A stretch of 6,269 bases of DNA from Deltaproteobacteria bacterium (lineage in GTDB: Bacteria > Desulfobacterota > Binatia > UBA9968), in contig JAERMN010000197.1 of NCBI GenBank assembly GCA_016844625.1, forward strand, positions 1 through 6,269, in the 5' to 3' direction. The position numbers and the translations under genes were made by a program. Positions 1 to 6,166 of this stretch are shown piece after piece. Each line of letters begins with the position of its first letter. The first letter of the stretch is position 1. The notes beneath the pieces are model-generated. The model searched no databases, was not told the origin of the DNA, and saw only the letters and a list, made by a program, of their open reading frames with translations.

Positions 1-1388
1 CACCGACGTTACAGTTTCTTGGCGCCGCGGGCGGCGTTACCGGGTCAAAGTTTCTTTTCTCGAACAACTCCGATCAGGTGTTGATCGATTGCGGTTTGTT
101 CCAGGGATTAAAGGACCTGCGTCTGCGCAATTGGGCGCCGTTGCCGATCGATCTGGCGCAGTTGCGCTCGGTGGTGTTGACCCACGCGCACATCGATCAT
201 TCCGGTTACTTGCCGCGGGTTGTTGCCAAAGGTTTCCGCGGGCCGGTTTACGCGACGCCCGGCACCTGCGATTTACTCGGCGTCATGCTGCCCGACGCGG
301 GGCATTTGCAGGAAGAGGAGGCGCGCTACGCCAATCGTAAAGGCTACTCGAAGCACCGGCCGGCGCTGCCGCTTTACACGGTTGAGGACGCCGAAGCGAC
401 CTTGAAGCTTTTGCGGCCGGTGCGAGTCGGCGAAAAAGTTGAAGTCGCTAAGGGCGTGGTTGTCGACTTCGGCCGGGTCGGCCATATTCTCGGCGCCGGC
501 TCGGCACGCTTTCACTTTGCAGTGAACGGCCAGCAGAAAACCTTGGTCGACTCCGGTGATCTCGGCCGGTATGACCGGCCGATTCTCAAAGATCCAGAAC
601 CAGGCGGCGCCGCCGATTGGCTTTTGATCGAATCGACCTACGGCAATCGAATTCATCCGAAAGAATCGGAAGCCGAGTTGCGCGCGCTGATCCAAGAGAC
701 CGCGGCGGAGCGTCGCTGCTTGATCATTCCTGCGTTCGCCATCGGCCGAACTCAGGACTTGGTCTACACCATTCGCCAGATGGAAGACGCCGGCGAGATC
801 CCAACAATACCTGTATATGTCGATAGCCCGATGGGAATCGAAGCGACGGAGATTTACTCGCGCCACACTGAGGAGCATGATTTTGCAATGGCGCGGTTGA
901 GTAACCGTGATCTCAACCCGCTCCGTTCGCGCCGTATGGTTGTGGCTAAGACTCCGGAGCAATCCAAAGCGATCAACAATATGAAAGGGCCGCTGATTAT
1001 CATCTCGGCGAGCGGTATGGCGACGGGCGGACGAGTGCTGCACCATTTGAAGCGCCGTTTGCCCAATCCGGAGACCACGGTTTTGCTCGCTGGCTATCAG
1101 GCCGAGGGCACCCGCGGCAGATCGCTTCAGGACGGTGCCAAGGAAGTCAAAATGCTTGGTGAAGTCATTCCGGTGCGAGCCAAAGTTAAAGTGCTCGACG
1201 GTTTCTCAGCCCATGCCGATCAAAGCGAGATCATGCGCTGGTTAGGGACGTTTCCGAAAGCCCCGAAGACCACATACATCGTGCACGGGGAAGCGGCTGG
1301 CGCTAATGCATTGGCCGACGTGATCCGCCAACGGCTCAAGTGGAACGTTGAGATCGCCAAGTACCAGCAGAAGGTTGCGCTCGCTTAG
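1..1388 (+). CDS. Beta-CASP metallo-beta-lactamase-fold ribonuclease (5' end cut by window)
   Basis: Probable zinc-dependent RNA-processing nuclease of the MBL/beta-CASP family (CPSF73, RNase J and TTHA0252 relatives), acting in the cytoplasm. The reading frame is open from base 3 and already encodes the first MBL strand (TLQFLGAAGGVTGS, then LIDCGLFQG). The GTG at 78 is therefore internal and the true start lies just before the window. About 461 residues are visible, close to the usual family length of roughly 430-470. Numbering from base 3, the metal site HxHxDH is HAHIDH at 61-66, with a further His in GHILGAGS (H160) and Asp in DSGDLGR (D186). Beta-CASP motif A is the Glu of IESTYG (E210), motif B the His of FSAHAD (H404) and motif C the His of VHGE (H428). 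The insert between them carries IPAFAIGRTQ and SASGMATGGR. All catalytic positions are intact, so the gene looks functional. The exact RNA substrate cannot be told from sequence. It ends 46 bases before the copper ATPase remnant, with no obvious functional link. Confidence 0.93.
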   Translation, partial: PTLQFLGAAGGVTGSKFLFSNNSDQVLIDCGLFQGLKDLRLRNWAPLPIDLAQLRSVVLTHAHIDHSGYLPRVVAKGFRGPVYATPGTCDLLGVMLPDAGHLQEEEARYANRKGYSKHRPALPLYTVEDAEATLKLLRPVRVGEKVEVAKGVVVDFGRVGHILGAGSARFHFAVNGQQKTLVDSGDLGRYDRPILKDPEPGGAADWLLIESTYGNRIHPKESEAELRALIQETAAERRCLIIPAFAIGRTQDLVYTIRQMEDAGEIPTIPVYVDSPMGIEATEIYSRHTEEHDFAMARLSNRDLNPLRSRRMVVAKTPEQSKAINNMKGPLIIISASGMATGGRVLHHLKRRLPNPETTVLLAGYQAEGTRGRSLQDGAKEVKMLGEVIPVRAKVKVLDGFSAHADQSEIMRWLGTFPKAPKTTYIVHGEAAGANALADVIRQRLKWNVEIAKYQQKVALA

Positions 1389-1396
1389 AATATTCT
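1387..1396. repeat. Short perfect palindrome at the stop codon of the beta-CASP gene
   Basis: AGAATATTCT is a perfect 10-base palindrome overlapping the TAG stop of the nuclease gene. It is too short and AT-rich to act as a terminator alone, and no T-run follows. It may be chance. I record it because this 46-base gap otherwise shows only the ribosome binding site for the next reading frame. Confidence 0.3.
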
Positions 1397-1424
1397 CGCG
1401 CCAATACGAATAATCGCCAAGTTC

Positions 1425-1428
1425 GGAG
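1425..1428 (+). promoter_or_regulatory. Ribosome binding site deciding the TTG start at 1435
   Basis: GGAG lies 6 bases before TTG 1435. No ATG or GTG is available in this frame upstream of the first conserved residues. The protein from this TTG begins (M)VDPICDMTV, which matches the usual N-terminus of YHS-type metal-binding domains (MVDPVCGMTV), so the TTG is very probably the original start of the now broken gene. Confidence 0.65.
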
Positions 1429-1434
1429 TGTAAA

Positions 1435-2702
1435 TTGGTTGATCCAATTTGTGACATGACCGTCGAGCCGGCGAGCGCAGCGGAAAAATTCTGCTACGAT
1501 GGCACAACCTATTGTTTCTGTAGCGTTCACTGCCACAAACTATTTCAGACCGATCCGGCAAAATATCTCGCGGCTGCCGAGGCGCGGCAAAGCACGGAGC
1601 CGTCGGCGCCGAGCCCACATCAAAACCACGCGCATCATCCAGAATCTAAGCCGGAAGTTCTTGGTGCGATTTATACCTGCCCGATGGATCCGCAAGTGCG
1701 CAGCAAGGCGCCGGCGCATGCCCGAAGTGCGGCATGGCGCTGGAACCGCTCGAGATCGGCGCGGTGCTGACTAAGGCTGAATACACTTGCCCGATGCATC
1801 CGGAGATTGTCCGCGACGCGCCCGGCTCCTGTCCGAAATGCGGCATGGCGCTGGAAGCGCGGAGCGTAACGTTAGCAGAGGAAGAAAATCCCGAACTGGA
1901 AAATATGACGCGGCGCTTTTGGGTCGGCATGATTTTGTCTCTGCCGGTGCTCATTACCGCGATGTCCGACATGCTACCGGGACAACCGCTGCATCAACTC
2001 TTGTCGCCGCGCTCGTGGGTCTGGTTTCAGTTGATGCTCTCCACGCCGGTTGTGTTGTGGTGCGGCTGGCCGTTCATCGAGCGCGCGTGGGCATCCGTCG
2101 TCAATAAAAGTCCGAACATGTTCACGCTGATCGGCATCGGCGTCGGCACGGCTTATTCATACAGCTTGGTGGCGACGCTGTTGCCGGAGTTGTTGCCAAG
2201 TTCGTTTCGCGGCCACGGCGGTGAAGTGGCCGTATACTTCGAAGCGGCGGCGGTGATCACGACGCTGGTGCCGCTCGGCCAAGTGTTGGAACTGCGCGTG
2301 CGCAGCAAGACCAGCGGCGCGATTCGCGCGCTGCTCGGGCTGGCGCCGAAGACGGCGCGGATGGTCGGCGCCGACGGCAATGAGCGAGATGTTTCGCTCG
2401 ATCAGGTAACGCGCGGCGATCGGTTGCGCGTTCGGCCCGGCGAAAAAATTCCCGTCGACGGCAGGGTCACCGAAGGACAAAGTTCGGTGGACGAGTCGAT
2501 GGTCACCGGCGAGCCGATCCCCGTGGAAAAAACTTCCCACAGCAAAGTCACCGGCGGCACGGTGAACGGCACCGGCGGCTTTCTCATGCGCGCCGAGCGA
2601 GTCGGCAGCGAAACGCTGTTGGCGCAGAGCGTTGGCATGGTCAGCGAGGCCCAGCGCAGCTGCGCGCCGATTCGACTTAGCGCGCTTGAGATTCCTACGT
2701 AG
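1435..2702 (+). pseudogene. copA: Copper-type P1B ATPase remnant: frameshifted and truncated before the P-domain
   Basis: An intact relative would pump Cu(I) or a similar soft metal out across the inner membrane. The first frame (1435 on) encodes a YHS/TRASH-like site (C6, C29, C33; YCFCSVHC), then a His-rich linker (SPHQNHAHH, about residues 59-67), then the start of a YTCPMDP metal-binding module. At about 1714 one base is missing: CCGGC stands where CCGGGC would keep the phrase APGACPKCG in frame. The continuing frame (read through to 2702) holds ACPKCGMALEP, a second module (YTCPMHP...CPKCGMALEA), four membrane segments (about 1911-1967, 2022-2085, 2118-2185 and 2235-2300) and the actuator domain with the TGE motif at 2505-2513. 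Homology stops after MVSEAQRS.API near 2675, and TAG follows at 2700. The CPC membrane segment, the DKTGT phosphorylation site, the nucleotide domain and the last membrane helices are all absent. That is about half of the usual 800 or so residues, so it cannot be a working pump. The assignment to copper rests on the YHS plus HMBD architecture; silver or a broader soft-metal range is possible. Confidence 0.88.
1672..1862 (+). repeat. Tandem heavy-metal-binding modules (HMBD x2) within the copA remnant
   Basis: Two copies of the Tyr-Thr-Cys-Pro-Met-x-Pro ... Cys-Pro-Lys-Cys-Gly-Met module begin at 1672 and 1782. The DNA of their second halves is almost identical: 1722-1745 and 1833-1856 match at 23 of 24 bases, 111 bases apart, which suggests a fairly recent module duplication. 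The first copy carries the one-base deletion. The two copies share the cysteine pairs expected to bind Cu or another soft metal. Confidence 0.8.
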
Positions 2703-2837
2703 CTTCCGCGTTTGCTGATTTAGGTTTTCTATTTATTCGGTGGACATATTTAATTTCATTGAGGTTTAGCGTAAGGACTAGCTACGGCAAATTGGCGCTG
2801 GCGTGGATCTCGCGCATGCTGCCGTGGGGATCAAGAA
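2703..2837. other. Junction between the copA remnant and the ABC importer
   Basis: No gene is visible in these 135 bases. The first part (about 2710-2770) is AT-rich compared with its surroundings and could hold the promoter of the importer, but I find no convincing -35/-10 pair. The last 50 bases are GC-rich and read like lost coding sequence (open frame through 2787-2850), yet I recognise no protein. This is the scar where the missing C-terminal half of the ATPase has been replaced by the transporter locus. Confidence 0.5.
2826..2830 (+). promoter_or_regulatory. Ribosome binding site of the ABC ATPase
   Basis: GGGGA sits 7 bases before the ATG at 2838, a good spacing. The protein from that ATG begins MAIIKVEGVTKLY, the expected first strand of this ATPase family, so the start is well supported. 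Confidence 0.7.
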
Positions 2838-3956
2838 ATGGCCATCATAAAAGTTGAAGGCGTTACCAAACTTTACAAAGAACTGAAGGCGCTCGACAAT
2901 GTCAGCTTCGAGTTCGACAAGGGGATTCTCTCATTTCTCGGGCCGTCGGGTTGTGGCAAGACGACGTTGTTGCGCTCGATCGCAGGTCTGGAAATTCCCG
3001 ATGCGGGATCGATCTCGATTGCGGACAAGGTCCAGACTTCGATCGAACAAGGGATTCTGATTCCGCCGTATTCCCGCGAGATCGGCTTTGTCTTTCAAAG
3101 CTATGCGCTGTGGCCGCATATGACGGTGTTTAAGAACGTCGCCTTTTCGCTCAATCTCCGTAAGTTCCCTAAGGACGAGGTCCGACGACGCGTGTTGGCT
3201 TCCTTGGATCTCGTCGGGCTCGGCGGGCGCGAGGAGCGTTATCCGTCGCAGTTGAGCGGCGGCCAACAGCAGCGGGTTGCCTTGGCGCGCAGTATCGTCC
3301 TCGAGCCGCGCTTGATTCTGCTCGACGAGCCGCTCAGCAATCTCGACGCCAAGCTGCGCGAAGAGATGCGCGTCGAACTCAAAAGGCTCATCAGGAAAGT
3401 CGGCATCAGCGCGTTGTACGTGACCCACGACCAGGAAGAGGCGTTCGTCATTTCCGATAAAGTCATCGTCATGAACGCCGGAAAAATTTTGCAGTATGAT
3501 TCGCCGGATGAGATCTACAGCCATCCGTCCGATCCCTTCGTCGCGTCGTTCATCGGCCATTCGACTTTGGTCGAGGGCAACGTGATCAAAGTCCAGGGTG
3601 GCGAATGCGTGGTGCAGGTCCCCGAGTTCGACAATGCCACGCTGATTTGCCTCACGCCCAAGAGTAGTTTCACGGGTGGGCCGTGCAGCGTCGTGATCAA
3701 GAACGGCGATTTGCGGCTCAGCCATGAAAAATTCTCCGCCGATGCCATCAACGTTCTCGAAGGTACCATGACGAGCCGTGAGTACCGCGGCGGCTTGACC
3801 GACCACCGGGTGCAGATCGGTTCTAAAGAAGTGGTCGTCACCTCGCATCGGCTCTGCCCGATGATCAGTGTCAACGGCGAGGGCGGCAAGGTTTTTCTCT
3901 GCATCGATAAATCGGCCATCAGCCTCATACCCCAACGCGCGGGCGCGCCCGCCTAA
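2838..3956 (+). CDS. ABC importer ATP-binding subunit, Fe(III)/polyamine/thiamine family (FbpC/PotA-like)
   Basis: This is the cytoplasmic ATPase that powers the importer encoded downstream. It has 372 residues, normal for the family. All nucleotide-binding motifs are intact: Walker A GPSGCGKTT (35-43), Q-loop Gln87 in FVFQSYALWPHMTV, signature LSGGQQQR (139-146), Walker B LILLDE (159-164) followed by the D-loop SNLD, and switch His197 in VTHDQEEA. Residues from about 240 to the end form a C-terminal TOBE-like extension. That extension is typical of FbpC, PotA, ThiQ-like and CUT1 ATPases and can bind regulatory ligands or proteins. The downstream fused permease is of the FbpB/ThiP type, which favours Fe(III) as substrate, but sulfate, thiamine, phosphonate or polyamine cannot be excluded. 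It lies 471 bases upstream of the permease, separated by a repeat element, so co-transcription may be weakened. Confidence 0.92.
   Translation: MAIIKVEGVTKLYKELKALDNVSFEFDKGILSFLGPSGCGKTTLLRSIAGLEIPDAGSISIADKVQTSIEQGILIPPYSREIGFVFQSYALWPHMTVFKNVAFSLNLRKFPKDEVRRRVLASLDLVGLGGREERYPSQLSGGQQQRVALARSIVLEPRLILLDEPLSNLDAKLREEMRVELKRLIRKVGISALYVTHDQEEAFVISDKVIVMNAGKILQYDSPDEIYSHPSDPFVASFIGHSTLVEGNVIKVQGGECVVQVPEFDNATLICLTPKSSFTGGPCSVVIKNGDLRLSHEKFSADAINVLEGTMTSREYRGGLTDHRVQIGSKEVVVTSHRLCPMISVNGEGGKVFLCIDKSAISLIPQRAGAPA
3939..3952. repeat. GC-only perfect palindrome in the last codons of the ATPase gene
   Basis: GCGGGCGCGCCCGC is a 14-base perfect palindrome encoding the RAGAP stretch at the extreme C-terminus. 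It is followed by two smaller palindromes, GCCTAAGGC (3951-3959, around the TAA stop) and GGCTAGCC (3957-3964). Together these could form stem-loops at the 3' end of the transcript. No T-run follows, so I do not call it a terminator. Confidence 0.5.
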
Positions 3957-3962
3957 GGCTAG

Positions 3963-3985
3963 CCAAACATATTTAAAATGGTTGG
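3963..3985 (+). terminator. Weak candidate stem-loop just after the ATPase gene
   Basis: CCAAACAT and ATGGTTGG can pair at 7 of 8 positions around the loop ATTTAAA, starting 7 bases after the stop codon. The stem is imperfect and is not followed by a T-tract, so intrinsic termination is doubtful. It could instead be an mRNA-stabilising 3' hairpin. Confidence 0.22.
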
Positions 3986-4018
3986 TTCCTGAAAATGAGG
4001 TCGGAAAGTCTGTGACTC

Positions 4019-4043
4019 GCGCAAAGGCGCAAAGGGCGCCAAG
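4019..4043 (+). repeat. Short tandem repeat, GCGCAAAG units
   Basis: Two exact head-to-tail copies of GCGCAAAG (4019-4026 and 4027-4034) are followed by a degenerate third, GGCGCCAAG (4035-4043). From memory, similar strings occur in intergenic regions of many uncultured bacterial genomes and accompany interspersed repeats. Here they lie directly next to the left arm of the fold-back element and may be part of it. Confidence 0.6.
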
Positions 4044-4044
4044 A

Positions 4045-4337
4045 GCAAAAAATTCGAAGCACCCAATGCGAAATTCGAAACAATTTCAAATGACCAAAAT
4101 GGGTAAAATTCCAAACAAACTTCCTTTGGATTCGGTGTTTTGGATTTTTCCGATTGGCGATTTATTCTATGTGAACCCCGCCTCCTGAGGCGGGAACCAT
4201 AAACTGGGGTTTCCAAAGGGGGTTGAGCATCCCCTTGGGTCAAGGCCGGGGTCAATACCCCGGCTGCGAAGTGGCTTCGTTTATTGGTCTCGGAGTTTGT
4301 TGCGAATTTCGCTATTCGGATTTCGAATTTTTTTCGC
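4045..4337. repeat. Fold-back interspersed repeat (REP/MITE-like) between the ATPase and permease genes
   Basis: The left arm (4045-4081) and the reverse complement of the right arm (4299-4337) align over about 37-39 bases, with roughly three quarters identity by eye. Exact blocks include AAAAAATTCGAA against TTCGAATTTTTT (right side 4322-4333) and GCGAAATTCG against CGAATTTCGC. A second imperfect pair lies inside (4094-4116 and 4137-4157). The rest of the interior is a row of GC-rich hairpins. No transposase or other protein is encoded, and I see no clear target-site duplication. The arms are far more AT-rich than the flanking genes. The inverted ends, lack of coding capacity and intergenic site suggest a non-autonomous mobile or palindromic repeat. 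That class is an inference, because only one copy is in view. Confidence 0.6.
4177..4279. repeat. Core of four successive hairpins inside the fold-back element
   Basis: Four stem-loops follow each other closely. CCCGCCT/AGGCGGG around CCTG (4177-4194) is a perfect 7-base-pair stem. CCAAAGGGG/CCCCTTGG (4213-4238) has one bulged A. GCCGGGGT/ACCCCGGC around CAAT (4245-4264) is a perfect 8-base-pair stem. CGAAG/CTTCG around TGG (4267-4279) is followed by TTTATT. AACCCC (4174-4179) can also pair with GGGGTT (4206-4211), offering an alternative fold. Such a structure in a transcript could stop or slow RNA polymerase or protect the upstream mRNA. No known riboswitch or structured-RNA family is recognised. 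Confidence 0.6.
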
Positions 4338-4411
4338 AGGCAGGTTGGCGCGGTAAATTGGTTGAAGTCGTTCTGTCTAACACTTCAAAGGTAATTGTCT
4401 AAGTAAAGATC

Positions 4412-4418
4412 GAGGAGA
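4412..4418 (+). promoter_or_regulatory. Ribosome binding site deciding the GTG start of the permease
   Basis: GAGGAGA lies 9 bases before GTG 4428. The protein from this GTG has a short basic N-terminus (MTWKANRLALRQG) directly before the first membrane helix, as expected for these permeases, so GTG is preferred over later starts. Confidence 0.7.
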
Positions 4419-4427
4419 ATTGCCAGC

Positions 4428-6125
4428 GTGACTTGGAAAGCAAATCGGCTTGCCTTACGCCAGGGAAGTATTTTTCCGCTGTGCGCCAGCGCGGTCGCCG
4501 GTGTGGTGATCATGACGCCAATCTTGGTGGTGTTTTGGCGCAGTTTCACCAGCGGCAAGTTGGGGTTCACGGTTGCGATCAATGTCGACAATTATCTGCG
4601 CGTCTTTGCTGACAAAGATATTTGGCCGATGCTCAGCAATTCGATCATCTACGCCGGCGGTTCGGCGCTGTTAGGGACCGGGCTGGGCGGACTTTTGGCG
4701 TGGATCGTCGCCCGCACCAATACGCCGGGGAAAGCTCTGGTCGAGTTGATGCCGCTCTATCCACTCTTGATGCCGCCGATCATGAAGAACATCGCGTGGA
4801 TTCTTCTGCTGGCACCGAAGTCAGGCATCTTAAATGGCATGCTCGAACAGTTTCTTGGGATCACCTATCCCGTGTTCAACGCCTTTAGTATGGCCGGGAT
4901 GATTTGGACCTTTGGCATCGCTTGCGTGCCGTTAGGCTACTTGTTCCTGCTGCCGGTCTTTTTATCTTTCGATCCGTCGTTGGAGGAGAGCGCTTATATC
5001 GCCGGCAGCCGGCCGGTGCATACCATGCTCAAGATCACCTTTCCGTTGGCGATGCCGGCGTTCATCTCGGCTTTTGTGCTCAACTTTCTGCGCGCGCTGC
5101 GCTCCTTCGAAACGCCGGTCTTGCAAGGGACGCCGGGCAACATCAAGGTGTTTGTCAGCCGTGTTTACGACTCCATGGCCCTAGAGTTCAACACCGGCTT
5201 GGCCACTGCGTATAGCGTCGTGCTCGTCGTGATGTCGGTGCTGACGCTTTATTTTTACGTCCGGGCGACGCGCTTCTCCGAGCGCTATGCCACCATCACG
5301 GGTAAAGGTTATCGTGTCCGCGTGATCGATATCGGGCCGTGGAAATACGTCACCTTCGCGGCGGTCTCCCTCTATTTTCTCGCGGGCATTGCTATCCCAT
5401 TCGTGGTGCTCATCGTGGTTTCGATTATTCCTTATTTTGACTACGACACTTTCATGAGCTTCCCGTCGCACATGGCGTTGAACAATTATCGCACCGTGTT
5501 GCGCCACGCGAGCTTTCTTAACGGTCTACGCAATTCAGTGCTTCTGTCCATCGTCATCGCCTTGATCACCGTGCTCGCCGGCATCGTCATGGCCTTTACG
5601 ATTCATCGCACGCGCGCAGTCGGCACCAAAATTTTTGAGTTCATCGGCACCTTGCCCTTGGCTTTTCCGCCGCTGGTTTTATCAGTCGGCCTGGTGATTA
5701 TTTTTGTCGGTACGCCACTGTATAACAGTCTGTGGGCGCTCGGTTTGGGTCTATTCGTGGCCTATTTCCCTTACGCGTTCCGCAATGCTTCCGGCGCCAT
5801 CGTCAATATTCACAAGGAGCTCGACGAGGCGGCGTGGGTGCATGGAGCGAAGTGGCGCCATGTGTTTTTCAGAATCACCCTGCCGATCCTCAAACCCGCC
5901 GTGGGCGGGGCGCTCTTCTATATTTTCATCGAAGCGATCCGTAACGTCGACGTAGCCGTGCTGTTGACCGCGCCGGGGTTGGAATATGGGCCGGTGACGC
6001 TGTTCGAGTATTTTCGCGTCGGCCAATGGGCCGAGGCGGCCGCCGGCGGCGTAATTTATTTAATCATCTTGATTGTTGCCGTGTCTGTGGCTAAATTCGC
6101 TTTTAAAATGAAGTTCAGTCTGTAA
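4428..6125 (+). CDS. ABC importer permease, fused two-domain Fe(III)-type (FbpB/ThiP-like)
   Basis: Inner-membrane channel subunit with both permease halves in one 565-residue chain, normal for FbpB/ThiP-type proteins. About twelve hydrophobic segments are visible, near residues 16-36, 71-95, 105-128, 152-180, 209-230, 259-280, 308-333, 368-392, 403-430, 431-452, 490-510 and 540-559. Each half has a cytoplasmic EAA loop that docks on the ATPase. The first is EESAYIAGSRPVHTMLKITFP (186-206; written here as a run of EESAYIAG then SRPVHTMLKITFP) and the second is ELDEAAWVHGAKW followed by ITLPILKP (464-490). The two loops fit the pattern EAA...G...........P, the second better than the first. Numbering starts at the GTG. 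The gene is followed after 41 bases by a secreted protein, probably the binding subunit, and preceded by the matching ATPase. Fe(III) is the best substrate guess, with thiamine, sulfate-like anions or polyamines as alternatives. Confidence 0.92.
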   Translation: MTWKANRLALRQGSIFPLCASAVAGVVIMTPILVVFWRSFTSGKLGFTVAINVDNYLRVFADKDIWPMLSNSIIYAGGSALLGTGLGGLLAWIVARTNTPGKALVELMPLYPLLMPPIMKNIAWILLLAPKSGILNGMLEQFLGITYPVFNAFSMAGMIWTFGIACVPLGYLFLLPVFLSFDPSLEESAYIAGSRPVHTMLKITFPLAMPAFISAFVLNFLRALRSFETPVLQGTPGNIKVFVSRVYDSMALEFNTGLATAYSVVLVVMSVLTLYFYVRATRFSERYATITGKGYRVRVIDIGPWKYVTFAAVSLYFLAGIAIPFVVLIVVSIIPYFDYDTFMSFPSHMALNNYRTVLRHASFLNGLRNSVLLSIVIALITVLAGIVMAFTIHRTRAVGTKIFEFIGTLPLAFPPLVLSVGLVIIFVGTPLYNSLWALGLGLFVAYFPYAFRNASGAIVNIHKELDEAAWVHGAKWRHVFFRITLPILKPAVGGALFYIFIEAIRNVDVAVLLTAPGLEYGPVTLFEYFRVGQWAEAAAGGVIYLIILIVAVSVAKFAFKMKFSL

Positions 6126-6153
6126 CGGTTCGTCAAATCAACGAATTCAAACC

Positions 6154-6162
6154 AGGGGAGGG
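6154..6162 (+). promoter_or_regulatory. Strong ribosome binding site of the putative substrate-binding protein
   Basis: AGGGGAGGG contains GGAGG with 5 bases to the ATG at 6167. It is the strongest ribosome binding site in the window, which fits a subunit that is usually made in excess over the membrane parts. The gap to the permease stop is only 41 bases with no promoter visible, so the two genes are probably co-transcribed. Confidence 0.7.
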
Positions 6163-6166
6163 TAGC

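Larger units (their letters stand above)
3957..4427. other. Non-coding gap between the importer ATPase and permease genes
   Basis: This 471-base stretch has no credible gene. From left to right it holds small palindromes at the ATPase stop, the GCGCAAAG tandem repeat, the fold-back element, and about 90 bases (4338-4427) that end in the permease ribosome binding site. A reverse-strand open frame at 3959-4255 is a by-product of the repeat. A promoter for the permease could lie in 4338-4410, where TTGAAG at 4362-4367 is a possible -35 box, but no good -10 sits at the right distance. Confidence 0.6.

Noticed and set aside
78..80. GTG at 78 as start of the nuclease gene
   Set aside because: The frame is open back to base 3 and encodes the conserved first MBL strand, so GTG 78 is an internal Val codon.
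273..1046. Reverse-strand open frame (257 codons) opposite the beta-CASP nuclease gene
   Set aside because: Its composition is unlike a real protein, it has no known motif, and it is fully covered by a well-supported gene on the other strand.
2787..2858. Possible small protein or gene tail before the ATPase (open frame ending in TGA near 2858)
   Set aside because: It is short, without a start or ribosome binding site, overlaps the ATPase start, and matches no family I know.
2931..3935. Long reverse-strand open frame (334 codons) opposite the ABC ATPase gene
   Set aside because: It lies wholly antisense to a gene with every catalytic motif intact, and its translation is rich in Arg, Asp and His with no recognisable domain. 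It is a by-product of GC-rich codon use.
3868..4188. Forward open frame (106 codons) overlapping the ATPase 3' end and the repeat
   Set aside because: It starts inside the ATPase gene in another frame and continues into repeat DNA. It has no ribosome binding site or recognisable domain.
3959..4255. Reverse-strand open frame (98 codons) in the gap after the ATPase
   Set aside because: It runs through the tandem repeat, an inverted-repeat arm and two hairpins. Its translation (for example FAPLRESQ) is the sort of spurious product such interspersed repeats give. No domain is visible.
4045..4337. CRISPR array, riboswitch or tRNA in the repeat-rich gap
   Set aside because: There are no regularly spaced direct repeats of CRISPR length, no tRNA cloverleaf with a TTCGA-type arm in place, and no known riboswitch consensus. 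The structure is an inverted-repeat element.
4362..4390. Sigma70-type promoter upstream of the permease (TTGAAG as -35)
   Set aside because: At 16-18 bases spacing the -10 would be TCAAAG or similar, which is a poor match. No other convincing pair was found.
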